Source of the DNA: Chitinophagaceae bacterium
Lineage (GTDB): Bacteria > Bacteroidota > Bacteroidia > Chitinophagales > Chitinophagaceae
DNA length: 64,000 nt
NCBI GenBank assembly: GCA_019747705.1
Contig: JAIEQM010000026.1
Coordinates: forward strand, 1 to 64,000
Direction: 5' to 3'
Part shown: piece by piece, positions 45,937 through 53,417 of the stretch
Layout: each line of letters begins with the position of its first letter
Position numbering within the stretch: the stretch's first letter is position 1
Position numbers and translations under genes: made by a program
The notes under the pieces: model-generated
Seen by the model: only the letters and a program-made list of their open reading frames with translations
What the model was told of the DNA's origin: nothing
The model's database searches: none

Positions 45937-46653
45937 ATGAAACTTGCATTAATCGGTTACGGAAAAATGGGGAAGGCCATTCATGAAATTGCGAAAGAGC
46001 GTGGTCATGAAGCAGTGCTGATTATTGATTTGGACAATGTGCATGAACTTACTGCTGAAAACATAAAGAAGGCAGATGTGGCCATTGAATTTACAAGTCC
46101 GCACACGGCGTTTAATAATGTGCGTTTTTGTTTGCAGCAGGGTGTGCCTGTTGTATGCGGCAGTACCGGTTGGCTGCAAAAGCTGGATGAAGTAAAAAAA
46201 ATTGCGGCAGCACATCATACAGGGTTAATTGTGGCCAGTAACTTTAGTGTGGGCGTAAATATTTTTTTTGAAATCAACAAACGGCTGGCACAGTTGATGA
46301 ATCAGCATAAAGAATACAATATTCATCTCACAGAAATTCATCATACGCAAAAAAAGGATGCACCCAGCGGTACTGCTATTAGTTTGGCAGAGCAGATATT
46401 AGAACAGGTTGGCCGCAAAACAAAATGGGTAAATGATGTTGCATTAAATGCCAATGAGCTCAGCATCATCAGTGAACGGATTGACCCTGCACCCGGCACG
46501 CACACAGTAAAATACAGCAGTACTGTGGATGATATTGAAATTACCCACACTGCTCATAACCGCACCGGTTTTGCATTGGGCGCTGTGCTGGCGGCTGAAT
46601 TTTTAAAAGGCAAAGAAGGGTTTTTTGGAATGAAAGAAGCGCTTAACTTGTAA
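45937..46653 (+). CDS. dapB: 4-hydroxy-tetrahydrodipicolinate reductase
   Basis: Reduces hydroxy-tetrahydrodipicolinate in the DAP/lysine pathway needed for peptidoglycan. From ATG 45937 it has 238 residues; earlier in-frame ATGs would add a stretch encoded by the heptad repeat. The NAD(P)-binding GYGKMGKAIHE is at residues 7-17, the catalytic EIHHTQKKDAPSGTA near 130-144 (His/His and Lys) and a C-terminal FALGAVLAAEFL segment matches the family. The heptad array separates it from DUF5683. Confidence 0.95.
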   Translation: MKLALIGYGKMGKAIHEIAKERGHEAVLIIDLDNVHELTAENIKKADVAIEFTSPHTAFNNVRFCLQQGVPVVCGSTGWLQKLDEVKKIAAAHHTGLIVASNFSVGVNIFFEINKRLAQLMNQHKEYNIHLTEIHHTQKKDAPSGTAISLAEQILEQVGRKTKWVNDVALNANELSIISERIDPAPGTHTVKYSSTVDDIEITHTAHNRTGFALGAVLAAEFLKGKEGFFGMKEALNL

Positions 46654-46755
46654 GGGCGGATATTCTATTTTTTTCTTGAAAATAAATGACAGCTCCGTTT
46701 TTAGGCTAATTAAATATGCCGGTGCACATAGGCATATTTATGTTTATTTTGCAGT

Positions 46756-47166
46756 ATGCTTTCAAAGAAAACCCAGTATGCATTCCAGGCGCTCAGTTTC
46801 CTGGCGCAGCAAAAAAATAATGAGCCCCAACTCATTGCCGAAATTTCAAAAAAGAAAAAAATTCCGCTCAAGTTTCTTGAAAACATTTTACTCCAGCTCC
46901 GCAAGGATGGTATTTTAGAAAGTAAAAAAGGAAAGGGTGGTGGTTATTATTTTCAACTCAAACCAAAACAGGTAACCCTTGCACGTGTTATCCGCCTGCT
47001 GGACGGGCCGATTGCACCACTCAGTTGTGTGAGCCTGCATTTTTATGAACGTTGTAAAAACTGTGATGAAAAACATTGCGGTCTGCATGATATGATGGTG
47101 AAAGTGCGGGATGCCAATTTAAAAATACTCGAAACGAAAACCATTGCCGACCTTGTGCCGAAATGA
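46756..47166 (+). CDS. Rrf2-family transcriptional regulator
   Basis: A 136-residue regulator with an N-terminal winged helix (LSKKTQYAFQALSFLAQ, recognition region ISKKKKIPLKFLENILLQL, wing SKKGKGGGYYF) and a C-terminal loop with cysteines (SCVSLHFYERCKNCDEKHC). The Cys pattern resembles, but is not identical to, the Fe-S ligand set of IscR/NsrR, so cluster sensing is only possible. It is not adjacent to isc or suf genes in this window. Confidence 0.9.
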   Translation: MLSKKTQYAFQALSFLAQQKNNEPQLIAEISKKKKIPLKFLENILLQLRKDGILESKKGKGGGYYFQLKPKQVTLARVIRLLDGPIAPLSCVSLHFYERCKNCDEKHCGLHDMMVKVRDANLKILETKTIADLVPK

Positions 47167-47238
47167 AAAACTTAATTGCTGATTGTCTGTAAACTGTTTC
47201 GGTTTGCTTTTTTCTTTTAACTTTTGCATTTTTCCTTC

Positions 47239-47511
47239 ATGCTCAAAACTGTTTCCATTATTGTTACCGGCAAAGTACAGGGTGTGTGGTACCGCAGGTA
47301 CACGGCCGATAAAGCAAAGGAGTTGCACATAACCGGATTTGTACAAAACATGCCGGATGACTCTGTTTATATTTTGGCCACGGGCGCTGCTGAACAATTA
47401 GATGCATTGGTGCAATGGTGTTATACCGGTTCGCCCAAAAGTAAAGTGGAAACTGTGGAAGTAAAAGAAGAGAATCTGCAGGGTTTTGAAAGTTTTGAGA
47501 TAGAGCGGTGA
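47239..47511 (+). CDS. acyP: Acylphosphatase
   Basis: A 90-residue enzyme hydrolysing acyl phosphates. The signature GKVQGVWYRRYTADKAKEL has the catalytic Arg (YRR) and FVQNMPDDSVYI carries the conserved Asn. ATG 47239 gives the usual short N-terminus; a TTG at 47224 is not needed. The gene downstream of Rrf2 may be co-transcribed. Confidence 0.95.
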   Translation: MLKTVSIIVTGKVQGVWYRRYTADKAKELHITGFVQNMPDDSVYILATGAAEQLDALVQWCYTGSPKSKVETVEVKEENLQGFESFEIER

Positions 47512-47830
47512 TAGAAAAAAGATAGTTGCAGTTTCCATCGCCTGCGGGTCATAAACAAAGTAGTTCGTAGGCGATGTCTGTGCGCAAGGCTTTTGTGCAA
47601 CGGCTGCACGACTTGCCGTGTTACGGAGACAGGAGCACGCAGCAATATTTAATCAGCAAAGTACATCCATTAACAACGGCGAGTCCTGCTTTGCCAAACA
47701 CAAATCCATAAGCAGAGACCTCGCCTGAGAATATTTTTTGATCAGTTCAACTTTATTCAACAAATAACAGTTTCTAACTTCACAAATGGGAAAAAGAAAT
47801 TCAACAATCTGCGAGTAAAACAATAATAAT
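47512..47830. other. Palindrome-rich gap before two small cassette-like genes
   Basis: 319 bases with dense inverted repeats: CATCGCCT/AGGCGATG (about 47537-47576), GTGCA/TGCAC (about 47596-47612), and a long imperfect palindrome GGCGAG..CTGCTT/AAGCAG..CTCGCC (47678-47725). No canonical integron R' (GTTRRRY) box was found in a matching place. These look like recombination or repeat elements rather than a gene. Confidence 0.6.
47678..47725. repeat. Long imperfect palindrome
   Basis: GGCGAG (47678-47683) pairs with CTCGCC (47720-47725) and CTGCTT (47686-47691) with AAGCAG (47710-47715), separated by small internal loops; the apical loop contains TTTGCC-type sequence. Confidence 0.7.
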
Positions 47831-48151
47831 ATGGGGATAAATGACTTGATAATTGTGAAAGCAAAAATCACCATGAAGACGACATCAGAAGGTGGCAGAC
47901 AATACGGCTTTAAATCGGGTTATAGACCTAACCATGTATTTGAGTTGCAGAACGATTTACAAAACTTAAAAACTTACATTGGCGACATACAGTTTGACGA
48001 CCAGGAATTAATAGAACCTGGTGAGACTAAAATTGTGACAGTAAGATTTTTAAAAGTGCCGCAGGTTGAAAAATATATTAGGGTTGGGCAAAAGTGGTTT
48101 ATTAATGAGGCAGCAAGGACATTGGGCTTCGGAGAAATTTTGGAAGTATAA
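47831..48151 (+). CDS. Stand-alone EF-Tu domain III-like protein
   Basis: A 106-residue protein whose sequence matches the beta-barrel domain 3 of EF-Tu: KAKITMKTTSEGGRQYGFKS, GYRPNHVFELQ (EF-Tu has GYRP), a pGE.k.v.vrfl segment and the final AARTLGFGEILEV (EF-Tu: GGRTVGAGVV). The G domain is absent. Such solo domains occur in Bacteroidota; a role as a decoy or immunity-type protein is only a guess. It follows palindromic DNA and precedes another small gene of similar AT-rich composition. Confidence 0.72.
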   Translation: MGINDLIIVKAKITMKTTSEGGRQYGFKSGYRPNHVFELQNDLQNLKTYIGDIQFDDQELIEPGETKIVTVRFLKVPQVEKYIRVGQKWFINEAARTLGFGEILEV

Positions 48152-48203
48152 AACTGCCTGCAACAGGCGGGTTGGCAATGCTTAAAGCGGCATCATTTAA
48201 CCA
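48152..48203. repeat. Short palindromic segment between two small genes
   Basis: Contains GCCTG-CAA-CAGGC immediately before GGGTTGGCAATGC, then AAAGCGGCAT. The CCTGCAACAGGCGGGTT type is a motif I recall from intergenic regions of environmental Bacteroidota; the identity of the element is not certain. Confidence 0.5.
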
Positions 48204-48500
48204 ATGAGTTTAAAAGGACAAACAGTAAGAATTATTGTAAGTGAACCCTGGGACTGGAAAGAAAATCTTTTCGGAACTATTGTTTCTGACCGTGACAGCG
48301 ACAAACTTTTAGTAAAACTGACAAAACCCATTACTGGTAAAAAGTTGACGAATGATTTAATAGAACTTAGTCCGAGATATGAGAAAACGGCTTTTAAACC
48401 CTTATCTCAATATAATTCTGTAACAGTTGGTGGTGCACTTGTAACAGAAAATTCAGACGGGTTTGATTACATTATTATCGGCAGTGTAACAATAGACTAA
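48204..48500 (+). CDS. Small protein of unknown function
   Basis: A 98-residue protein with alternating short beta-strands (GQTVRIIVSEPWDWKEN..GTIVSDRDSDKLLVKL) and no signal peptide or membrane segment. It is separated from the EF-Tu-like gene by a palindromic 52-nt spacer. Short, soluble, beta-rich and AT-rich: typical of cassette-borne or immunity-like proteins, but without a family match. Confidence 0.65.
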   Translation: MSLKGQTVRIIVSEPWDWKENLFGTIVSDRDSDKLLVKLTKPITGKKLTNDLIELSPRYEKTAFKPLSQYNSVTVGGALVTENSDGFDYIIIGSVTID

Positions 48501-48575
48501 GAATGATCATCAGAAGTATTTTGAATATAGCTTCATTAGGGCTTATCTATTATTTGCCTGCTGACACCACTATCC

Positions 48576-49295
48576 CTATCTTTCCTCCACCTTTTTAATC
48601 TGCCTTCTTTCCACCACAGCATTAACAAACAACCACAGCGGTATCATTAAAAAACAAAGCCCGCTTACAAGAGGCAGGTTCAGCAATGCAAACAGCAAAC
48701 TCAGTAACCCCAAAAACACCTGTACCAGTGCATCCCGTTTTTTAGAACGCAATACAACAAGCTCCTGGCCGCTTAATTCCAATTTTTGCTTTCTTGCAAA
48801 CACATAACGGTAAAGCAGAAAAAACAGGAACCAGATCACTGCATAACCCAAACTGAAAAAAATAATAAGCAGCGGAAACTCTTCCTGCAAAATCACCGTT
48901 TCACCTTTGGTAACCACTTGTTCAAAATAATTGATGTGCAATACAAAACCCAGCAAGAGGGAAAACAAAAATTTGAGCGGATATACATAAAACAGCAGCA
49001 AAACCAGCAAACAAAGATTGAGCAGTATCACCTTTGCATCATTCAAACCGTAACTGCGGAAATAATTGTTCTGCAAATACCAGAAAAAAAACACAAGGCT
49101 CACCGTAGCCAGAAAAGGAAAGAACTGCAGCATGATATGCTTCAACTCAGAAAATGTTTGGGGTACTTCCAAACTCATAATGAGCAGGGAAACCGTAAAG
49201 GCAAACACTGCATCGCTCAACGCTTCTATCCTGTAGATTTCCTTTCCACGGATGGTGGTTTTGCCATGTTGATGAAACAGTTTTTTGCGCAGCAT
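48576..49295 (-). CDS. TMEM175-family membrane protein (DUF1211)
   Basis: A 239-residue protein with about six transmembrane helices. The hallmark IEALSDAVFAFTVSLLIMSLEVP at residues 23-45 contains the FSDxxFA-type motif of TMEM175 K+ channels (here LSDAVFAF). Bacterial TMEM175 homologues are low-selectivity K+ channels, but some members lack demonstrated activity. Located just past icd, with an array of 21-bp repeats between. Confidence 0.85.
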   Translation of the reverse strand: MLRKKLFHQHGKTTIRGKEIYRIEALSDAVFAFTVSLLIMSLEVPQTFSELKHIMLQFFPFLATVSLVFFFWYLQNNYFRSYGLNDAKVILLNLCLLVLLLFYVYPLKFLFSLLLGFVLHINYFEQVVTKGETVILQEEFPLLIIFFSLGYAVIWFLFFLLYRYVFARKQKLELSGQELVVLRSKKRDALVQVFLGLLSLLFALLNLPLVSGLCFLMIPLWLFVNAVVERRQIKKVEER

Positions 49296-49391
49296 GTGCG
49301 AAAGTTAGCAGATGCCCGTTGCCGCATTTATGATTTGCATAACCTGTAAAAATGATTCCAAACAGAAAAGCCGCCCAAAACATGAGCGGCT

Positions 49392-49503
49392 CTTCGTACT
49401 TCGTACCTCTTACTTCGTACTTCGTACCTCTTACTTCGTACTTCATACCTCTTACTTCGTACTTCGTACCTCTTACTTCGTACTTCGTACCTCTTACTTC
49501 GTA
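49392..49503. repeat. Five tandem 21-bp repeats built from 7-bp heptads
   Basis: A 7-bp start (CTTCGTA) followed by five 21-bp units (49399-49503), each composed of heptads CTTCGTA, CCTCTTA and CTTCGTA, with one substitution in the third unit. It begins 6 nt after the icd stop. On the minus strand it would encode a KYEVRG-type repeat; this is a by-product and not a real protein. Confidence 0.9.
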
Positions 49504-49508
49504 TTTCT

Positions 49509-50741
49509 TCATCCCAGTTTCTTCTTCAAATTTTCATCCAGTGCATCTAAAAATTCTTCAGTGTACAAATAATGCTCACCATGATTTACTTTATTACCAT
49601 GAATACATACGGCTAGATCTTTCGTCATCTTTCCTTCTTCCACTGTTTCAATACAAACTTCTTCCAGTGCATTGGCAAAATCAATCAGTGGCTGGTTGTT
49701 ATCTAATTTACCACGAAAGGCCAGGCCACGTGTCCATGCAAAAATGCTGGCAATAGGATTGGTGCTGGTGGGTTTTCCTTTCTGGTATTCACGGTAATGA
49801 CGGGTAACAGTGCCATGCGCCGCTTCTGCTTCCATCACTTTACCATCGGGTGTAATTAAAACAGAAGTCATCAAACCAAGTGAACCAAAACCCTGTGCCA
49901 CTGTATCACTCTGCACATCGCCATCATAATTTTTACAGGCCCAAACAAAATTGCCATTCCATTTTAAAGCGCTCGCCACCATATCATCAATTAAACGGTG
50001 TTCATACGTAATACCGGCAGCATCATACTGTGCTTTAAATTCATGCTGATAAATTTCTTCAAAAATATCTTTAAAGCGTCCGTCATATTTTTTTAAGATG
50101 GTGTTTTTGGTTGATAAATACAAAGGCCATTTTTTATTCAATGCCATATTAAAACAACTGCGTGCAAAACCTTTAATGCTTTCATCGGTATTGTACATAC
50201 TCATGGCCACACCATCGCCTTTAAAATTGAATACTTCAAAAGTTTGAGGTGCACTCCCATCTTCAGGAGTAAATGTCATCGTTAATTTTCCTTTGCCTTT
50301 AATCACTGTATCAGTAGCACGGTACTGATCACCAAATGCATGACGGCCCACAATGATTGGCGCTGTCCAGTTGGTAACAAGCCGTGGAATGTTTTGTATA
50401 ACGATGGGTTCACGAAACACCGTGCCATCAAGAATGTTTCTGATAGTACCGTTGGGACTCTTCCACATTTGTTTCAGCTTAAATTCCTGCACACGCTGTT
50501 CATCAGGAGTAATAGTGGCGCATTTAATACCCACACCAATTTCTTTAATGGCATTGGCAGCATCAATGGTTACCTGGTCGTTGGTGGCATCACGGTGCTC
50601 CACACCAAGATCATAGTATTTGATATCCACTTCCACATAAGGGAGAATCAATTTTTCCTTGATAAACTTCCAGATGATCCTTGTCATTTCATCGCCATCC
50701 AGTTCCACCACAGGATTGGCCACTTTAATTTTTGCTGCCAT
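49509..50741 (-). CDS. icd: NADP-dependent isocitrate dehydrogenase
   Basis: TCA enzyme converting isocitrate to 2-oxoglutarate. The 410-residue length and sequence fit the eukaryotic-like type II (IDH1/2-like) enzyme: [38 protein letters not shown] (substrate Ser/Asn/Arg cluster) and [20 protein letters not shown] for the metal site. A TATATTTG box (50774-50781) sits about 33 nt upstream. The 21-bp repeat array follows the stop. Confidence 0.96.
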   Translation of the reverse strand: MAAKIKVANPVVELDGDEMTRIIWKFIKEKLILPYVEVDIKYYDLGVEHRDATNDQVTIDAANAIKEIGVGIKCATITPDEQRVQEFKLKQMWKSPNGTIRNILDGTVFREPIVIQNIPRLVTNWTAPIIVGRHAFGDQYRATDTVIKGKGKLTMTFTPEDGSAPQTFEVFNFKGDGVAMSMYNTDESIKGFARSCFNMALNKKWPLYLSTKNTILKKYDGRFKDIFEEIYQHEFKAQYDAAGITYEHRLIDDMVASALKWNGNFVWACKNYDGDVQSDTVAQGFGSLGLMTSVLITPDGKVMEAEAAHGTVTRHYREYQKGKPTSTNPIASIFAWTRGLAFRGKLDNNQPLIDFANALEEVCIETVEEGKMTKDLAVCIHGNKVNHGEHYLYTEEFLDALDENLKKKLG

Positions 50742-50773
50742 TGCTTGAATTGGTTTTGTTGTTTTAAGGAAGG

Positions 50774-50781
50774 CAAATATA
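50774..50781 (-). promoter_or_regulatory. -7 promoter box (TATATTTG) of icd
   Basis: TATATTTG on the minus strand ends 32 nt before the icd ATG, a normal short leader for Bacteroidota. Confidence 0.5.
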
Positions 50782-50869
50782 ACCCCTAATTGAATTCAGT
50801 GAGTGGTTTTGAGCAGCAGCGCTGAGGCATTTTACAATGGAAGGCAATACCAATTCGCTATTCACTCCA

Positions 50870-53356
50870 TTACCAGCGTGCAACAATTTTAAAATTGATG
50901 AGCCTTGGTGTGAGGCGGTTGGGCACGGTAAAAATATTATTGGAAAAATCTTTGATGAGCAAATAAGAAATGGTATTGGCACGGTCAATTACATTAAACA
51001 CTTCCAAACTGGCCCAGATGTTTTGAAAATTACGGAAGGGGCTGTGGCTGCGGCGGTTGCTTTTTTCAGCATCCAGCAGCAGGGCGCTGAAACCAAAATC
51101 AACACGTATATACGGATCAATAAACAATGCATTCCGGTATTTAACACTGCCGGGAATATTGTAAGGCAGGTTAGAACCATAGAGCATGTTCATGGTGAAT
51201 TTAAAATTTTTATTGGTGGCTAAGTAATCCTGGTAAAACAAACCAACGGTTATTAAACGGTCAGTGGGCCGGCGCAACCATCCACCCTGCACCAATGTGC
51301 TGTCAACCGGGCGGCGTAATGAATCTAATTTATAATTATACCATTGATCGTTATCAAGATTTTCCCTGGTACGTATCAAACCAATACTCAGCCAGCTTTC
51401 AGCATCTTTCACCAGTTCACCAAACAAACGTGCTTCAATACCTGCTGCGTATGCTTTTGCATTATTGGCGCCGAGGTAACGGATGCGTACATTGTCCACA
51501 TCATAAGGCACTACATCCCATAAATTTTTATAATAGGCTTCCACCTGCAGTTTAAACGGACGGTTGCCCCAGCCTTTAAAGTTGTAATCAATGCCGGTTA
51601 CAAACTGCACACTTTTTTGTGCTTTAATACTGGTGTTTACTTTTCCGTTATAATCACGCAACTCCCTGTAAAAAGGAGGTTGATGATAAGCGCCAGCAGC
51701 AGCACGGAAAATAAGATCACGTTTCCATTGCGGTTTAAATGCAAACTGCACACGGGGCTGCAACAGCAATTCATTGTTCAATGTATTATAATTGTAACGG
51801 AGGCCCACCTGCAATGTCATTTTCAATGAATCATTAAGAATAATATTGTCCTGCACATAACCATGCAAACGAATAAAGTTGAGGGAAGCGGCAGACTTGA
51901 TCACTTTTGCAAACTGCAGTTGATTGGGGTTGAAGGGAAGTGTATAACCGGCACTGTCCTGCAGTTCCCATTCATTTAATTTATCAGTGATGGTTTGGCG
52001 TTCAATGGTGTGGCCCCACTGATAAAAATGTTTTCCTTTTTCCAAACTTCCTTTGTGCGTGGCGCTTGCCAGGTCAATATTAAGTTTATTGCGTGCATAG
52101 TTTTGAAACACACCGGCACCCAATGGATTGGTGATTAATCCAAAGGTGGCACGGCTGCGGTCAAAATCACGTTCACCAAATAAATAAGCGCCTGCTATAT
52201 CAAAACTTTCCTGCTCATTGTTATTGAAATAACTGAGCATCCATTTTAATTTTAATTTTTTTGTGGGTTGATAAGTTGTGGCGAGCCCCGCCATATTTGT
52301 TTTATACGCATCAATTTCACCGCCTGCAAAATAAACATCCAAACCAAGATTGGCAGTAAAGAAAGGAGAGAATACGGATGATGTTTGCTGGCTGAACTGC
52401 GGTTGCAGTTTGAATTGGGTTTTGGAAAGATTGCCCATCGCCTCAAACAACCATTTTGTTTTTGGCTGCCAGGTAATATAGGCCTGCGCATCGTTGCTGG
52501 AAGGGATATAACTTCCCTTCACCTGCTGGCTGCTTAATAAATTTTGATTGCTTCGGTTACGCACACCAACAATATAAGTAACCTTATCATCCTTAGATGA
52601 ACCTTCCAGATGAACACCCTGTTCTAACAAAGACACATATGCAGAACCACCAAAACGTTTTGGACGTTTGTATTGAATATCCAGTACGGAACTCATCTTA
52701 TCACCAAAGCGGCTTTGAAAGCCACCATTGTAAAATGTAACGTTGCGCACCATTTCTGCATTAATGAAGCTCAAACCCTCCTGCTGTCCCTGCCGTACGA
52801 GATAAGGACGGAACACTTCAAAATCATTTACATAAATTAAATTTTCATCATAATTACCGCCACGTACGGAGTATTGTGATGAAAGTTCATTGTTGCTGTT
52901 GACAAATATTTTAATCAACGCTTCAATACCACCAGTTGCGGAGGGAAGCACGAGTGCATTTTTTGGGTTGATGCGTACGGCGCCTGCCTCTGCACGGATA
53001 CGGTCGTCCTTTACAATAATTTCTTCCAGTGTATTAACGCCACGTTCCAGCCGGATGATGACATTCTCCGTTTCACCTTCATTTAAAAAGAAATTTCTTT
53101 TATAGGATTTATAGCCGGTGTAAGAAAAAATAAGTGCAAAGGCTTTGTCTGTTGGCACTGTAATGGTGAATCTTCCGCTGTCGTTGGTGGTAACACCCAT
53201 TGTGCGGCCCAGGATGCTTATGGAAACTCTTGCCATGGGGTTTTCATGTTCATCCAGTACCTGGCCTGTAACGGTTGCCGGTTTTTTTTGAGCAATAGCA
53301 GAAAGGGTAAGCAGCAGGTAAGCAGTAAACAGTAAAATGGTTTTGGTTGCCTTCAT
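50870..53356 (-). CDS. TonB-dependent outer membrane receptor
   Basis: An 828-residue receptor. A signal peptide (1-22, ending LSAIAQ) is followed by a carboxypeptidase-regulatory-like domain (about 25-115: VTGQVLDEHENPMARVSI), then the plug (with ENVIIRLERGVNTLEEIIV and FNGGFQ-type strands) and a large beta-barrel ending in aromatic FKIVARW. No SusD partner is adjacent, so it is more likely a siderophore, cobalamin or peptide receptor than a glycan one, though this is only inference. A TonB box is not obvious. Confidence 0.93.
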   Translation of the reverse strand: MKATKTILLFTAYLLLTLSAIAQKKPATVTGQVLDEHENPMARVSISILGRTMGVTTNDSGRFTITVPTDKAFALIFSYTGYKSYKRNFFLNEGETENVIIRLERGVNTLEEIIVKDDRIRAEAGAVRINPKNALVLPSATGGIEALIKIFVNSNNELSSQYSVRGGNYDENLIYVNDFEVFRPYLVRQGQQEGLSFINAEMVRNVTFYNGGFQSRFGDKMSSVLDIQYKRPKRFGGSAYVSLLEQGVHLEGSSKDDKVTYIVGVRNRSNQNLLSSQQVKGSYIPSSNDAQAYITWQPKTKWLFEAMGNLSKTQFKLQPQFSQQTSSVFSPFFTANLGLDVYFAGGEIDAYKTNMAGLATTYQPTKKLKLKWMLSYFNNNEQESFDIAGAYLFGERDFDRSRATFGLITNPLGAGVFQNYARNKLNIDLASATHKGSLEKGKHFYQWGHTIERQTITDKLNEWELQDSAGYTLPFNPNQLQFAKVIKSAASLNFIRLHGYVQDNIILNDSLKMTLQVGLRYNYNTLNNELLLQPRVQFAFKPQWKRDLIFRAAAGAYHQPPFYRELRDYNGKVNTSIKAQKSVQFVTGIDYNFKGWGNRPFKLQVEAYYKNLWDVVPYDVDNVRIRYLGANNAKAYAAGIEARLFGELVKDAESWLSIGLIRTRENLDNDQWYNYKLDSLRRPVDSTLVQGGWLRRPTDRLITVGLFYQDYLATNKNFKFTMNMLYGSNLPYNIPGSVKYRNALFIDPYIRVDFGFSALLLDAEKSNRRSHSPFRNFQNIWASLEVFNVIDRANTISYLLIKDFSNNIFTVPNRLTPRLINFKIVARW

Positions 53357-53417
53357 CGGGAAATAAAACTAAAGCTTTCTGACGAAACGGAAACAGAAGC
53401 TGTTTATTATTTAAAAG

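Noticed and set aside
47512..48203. Integron attC array
   Set aside because: Palindromes are attC-like in shape, but no RYYYAAC/GTTRRRY pair in the right place and no integrase; kept only as a hypothesis.
49392..49503. CRISPR array
   Set aside because: Units are directly contiguous with no unique spacers and there are no cas genes.
49147..49512. Minus-strand frame encoding KYEVRG-type repeats
   Set aside because: It is a translation of the 21-bp tandem repeat and overlaps the TMEM175 gene; not a real protein.
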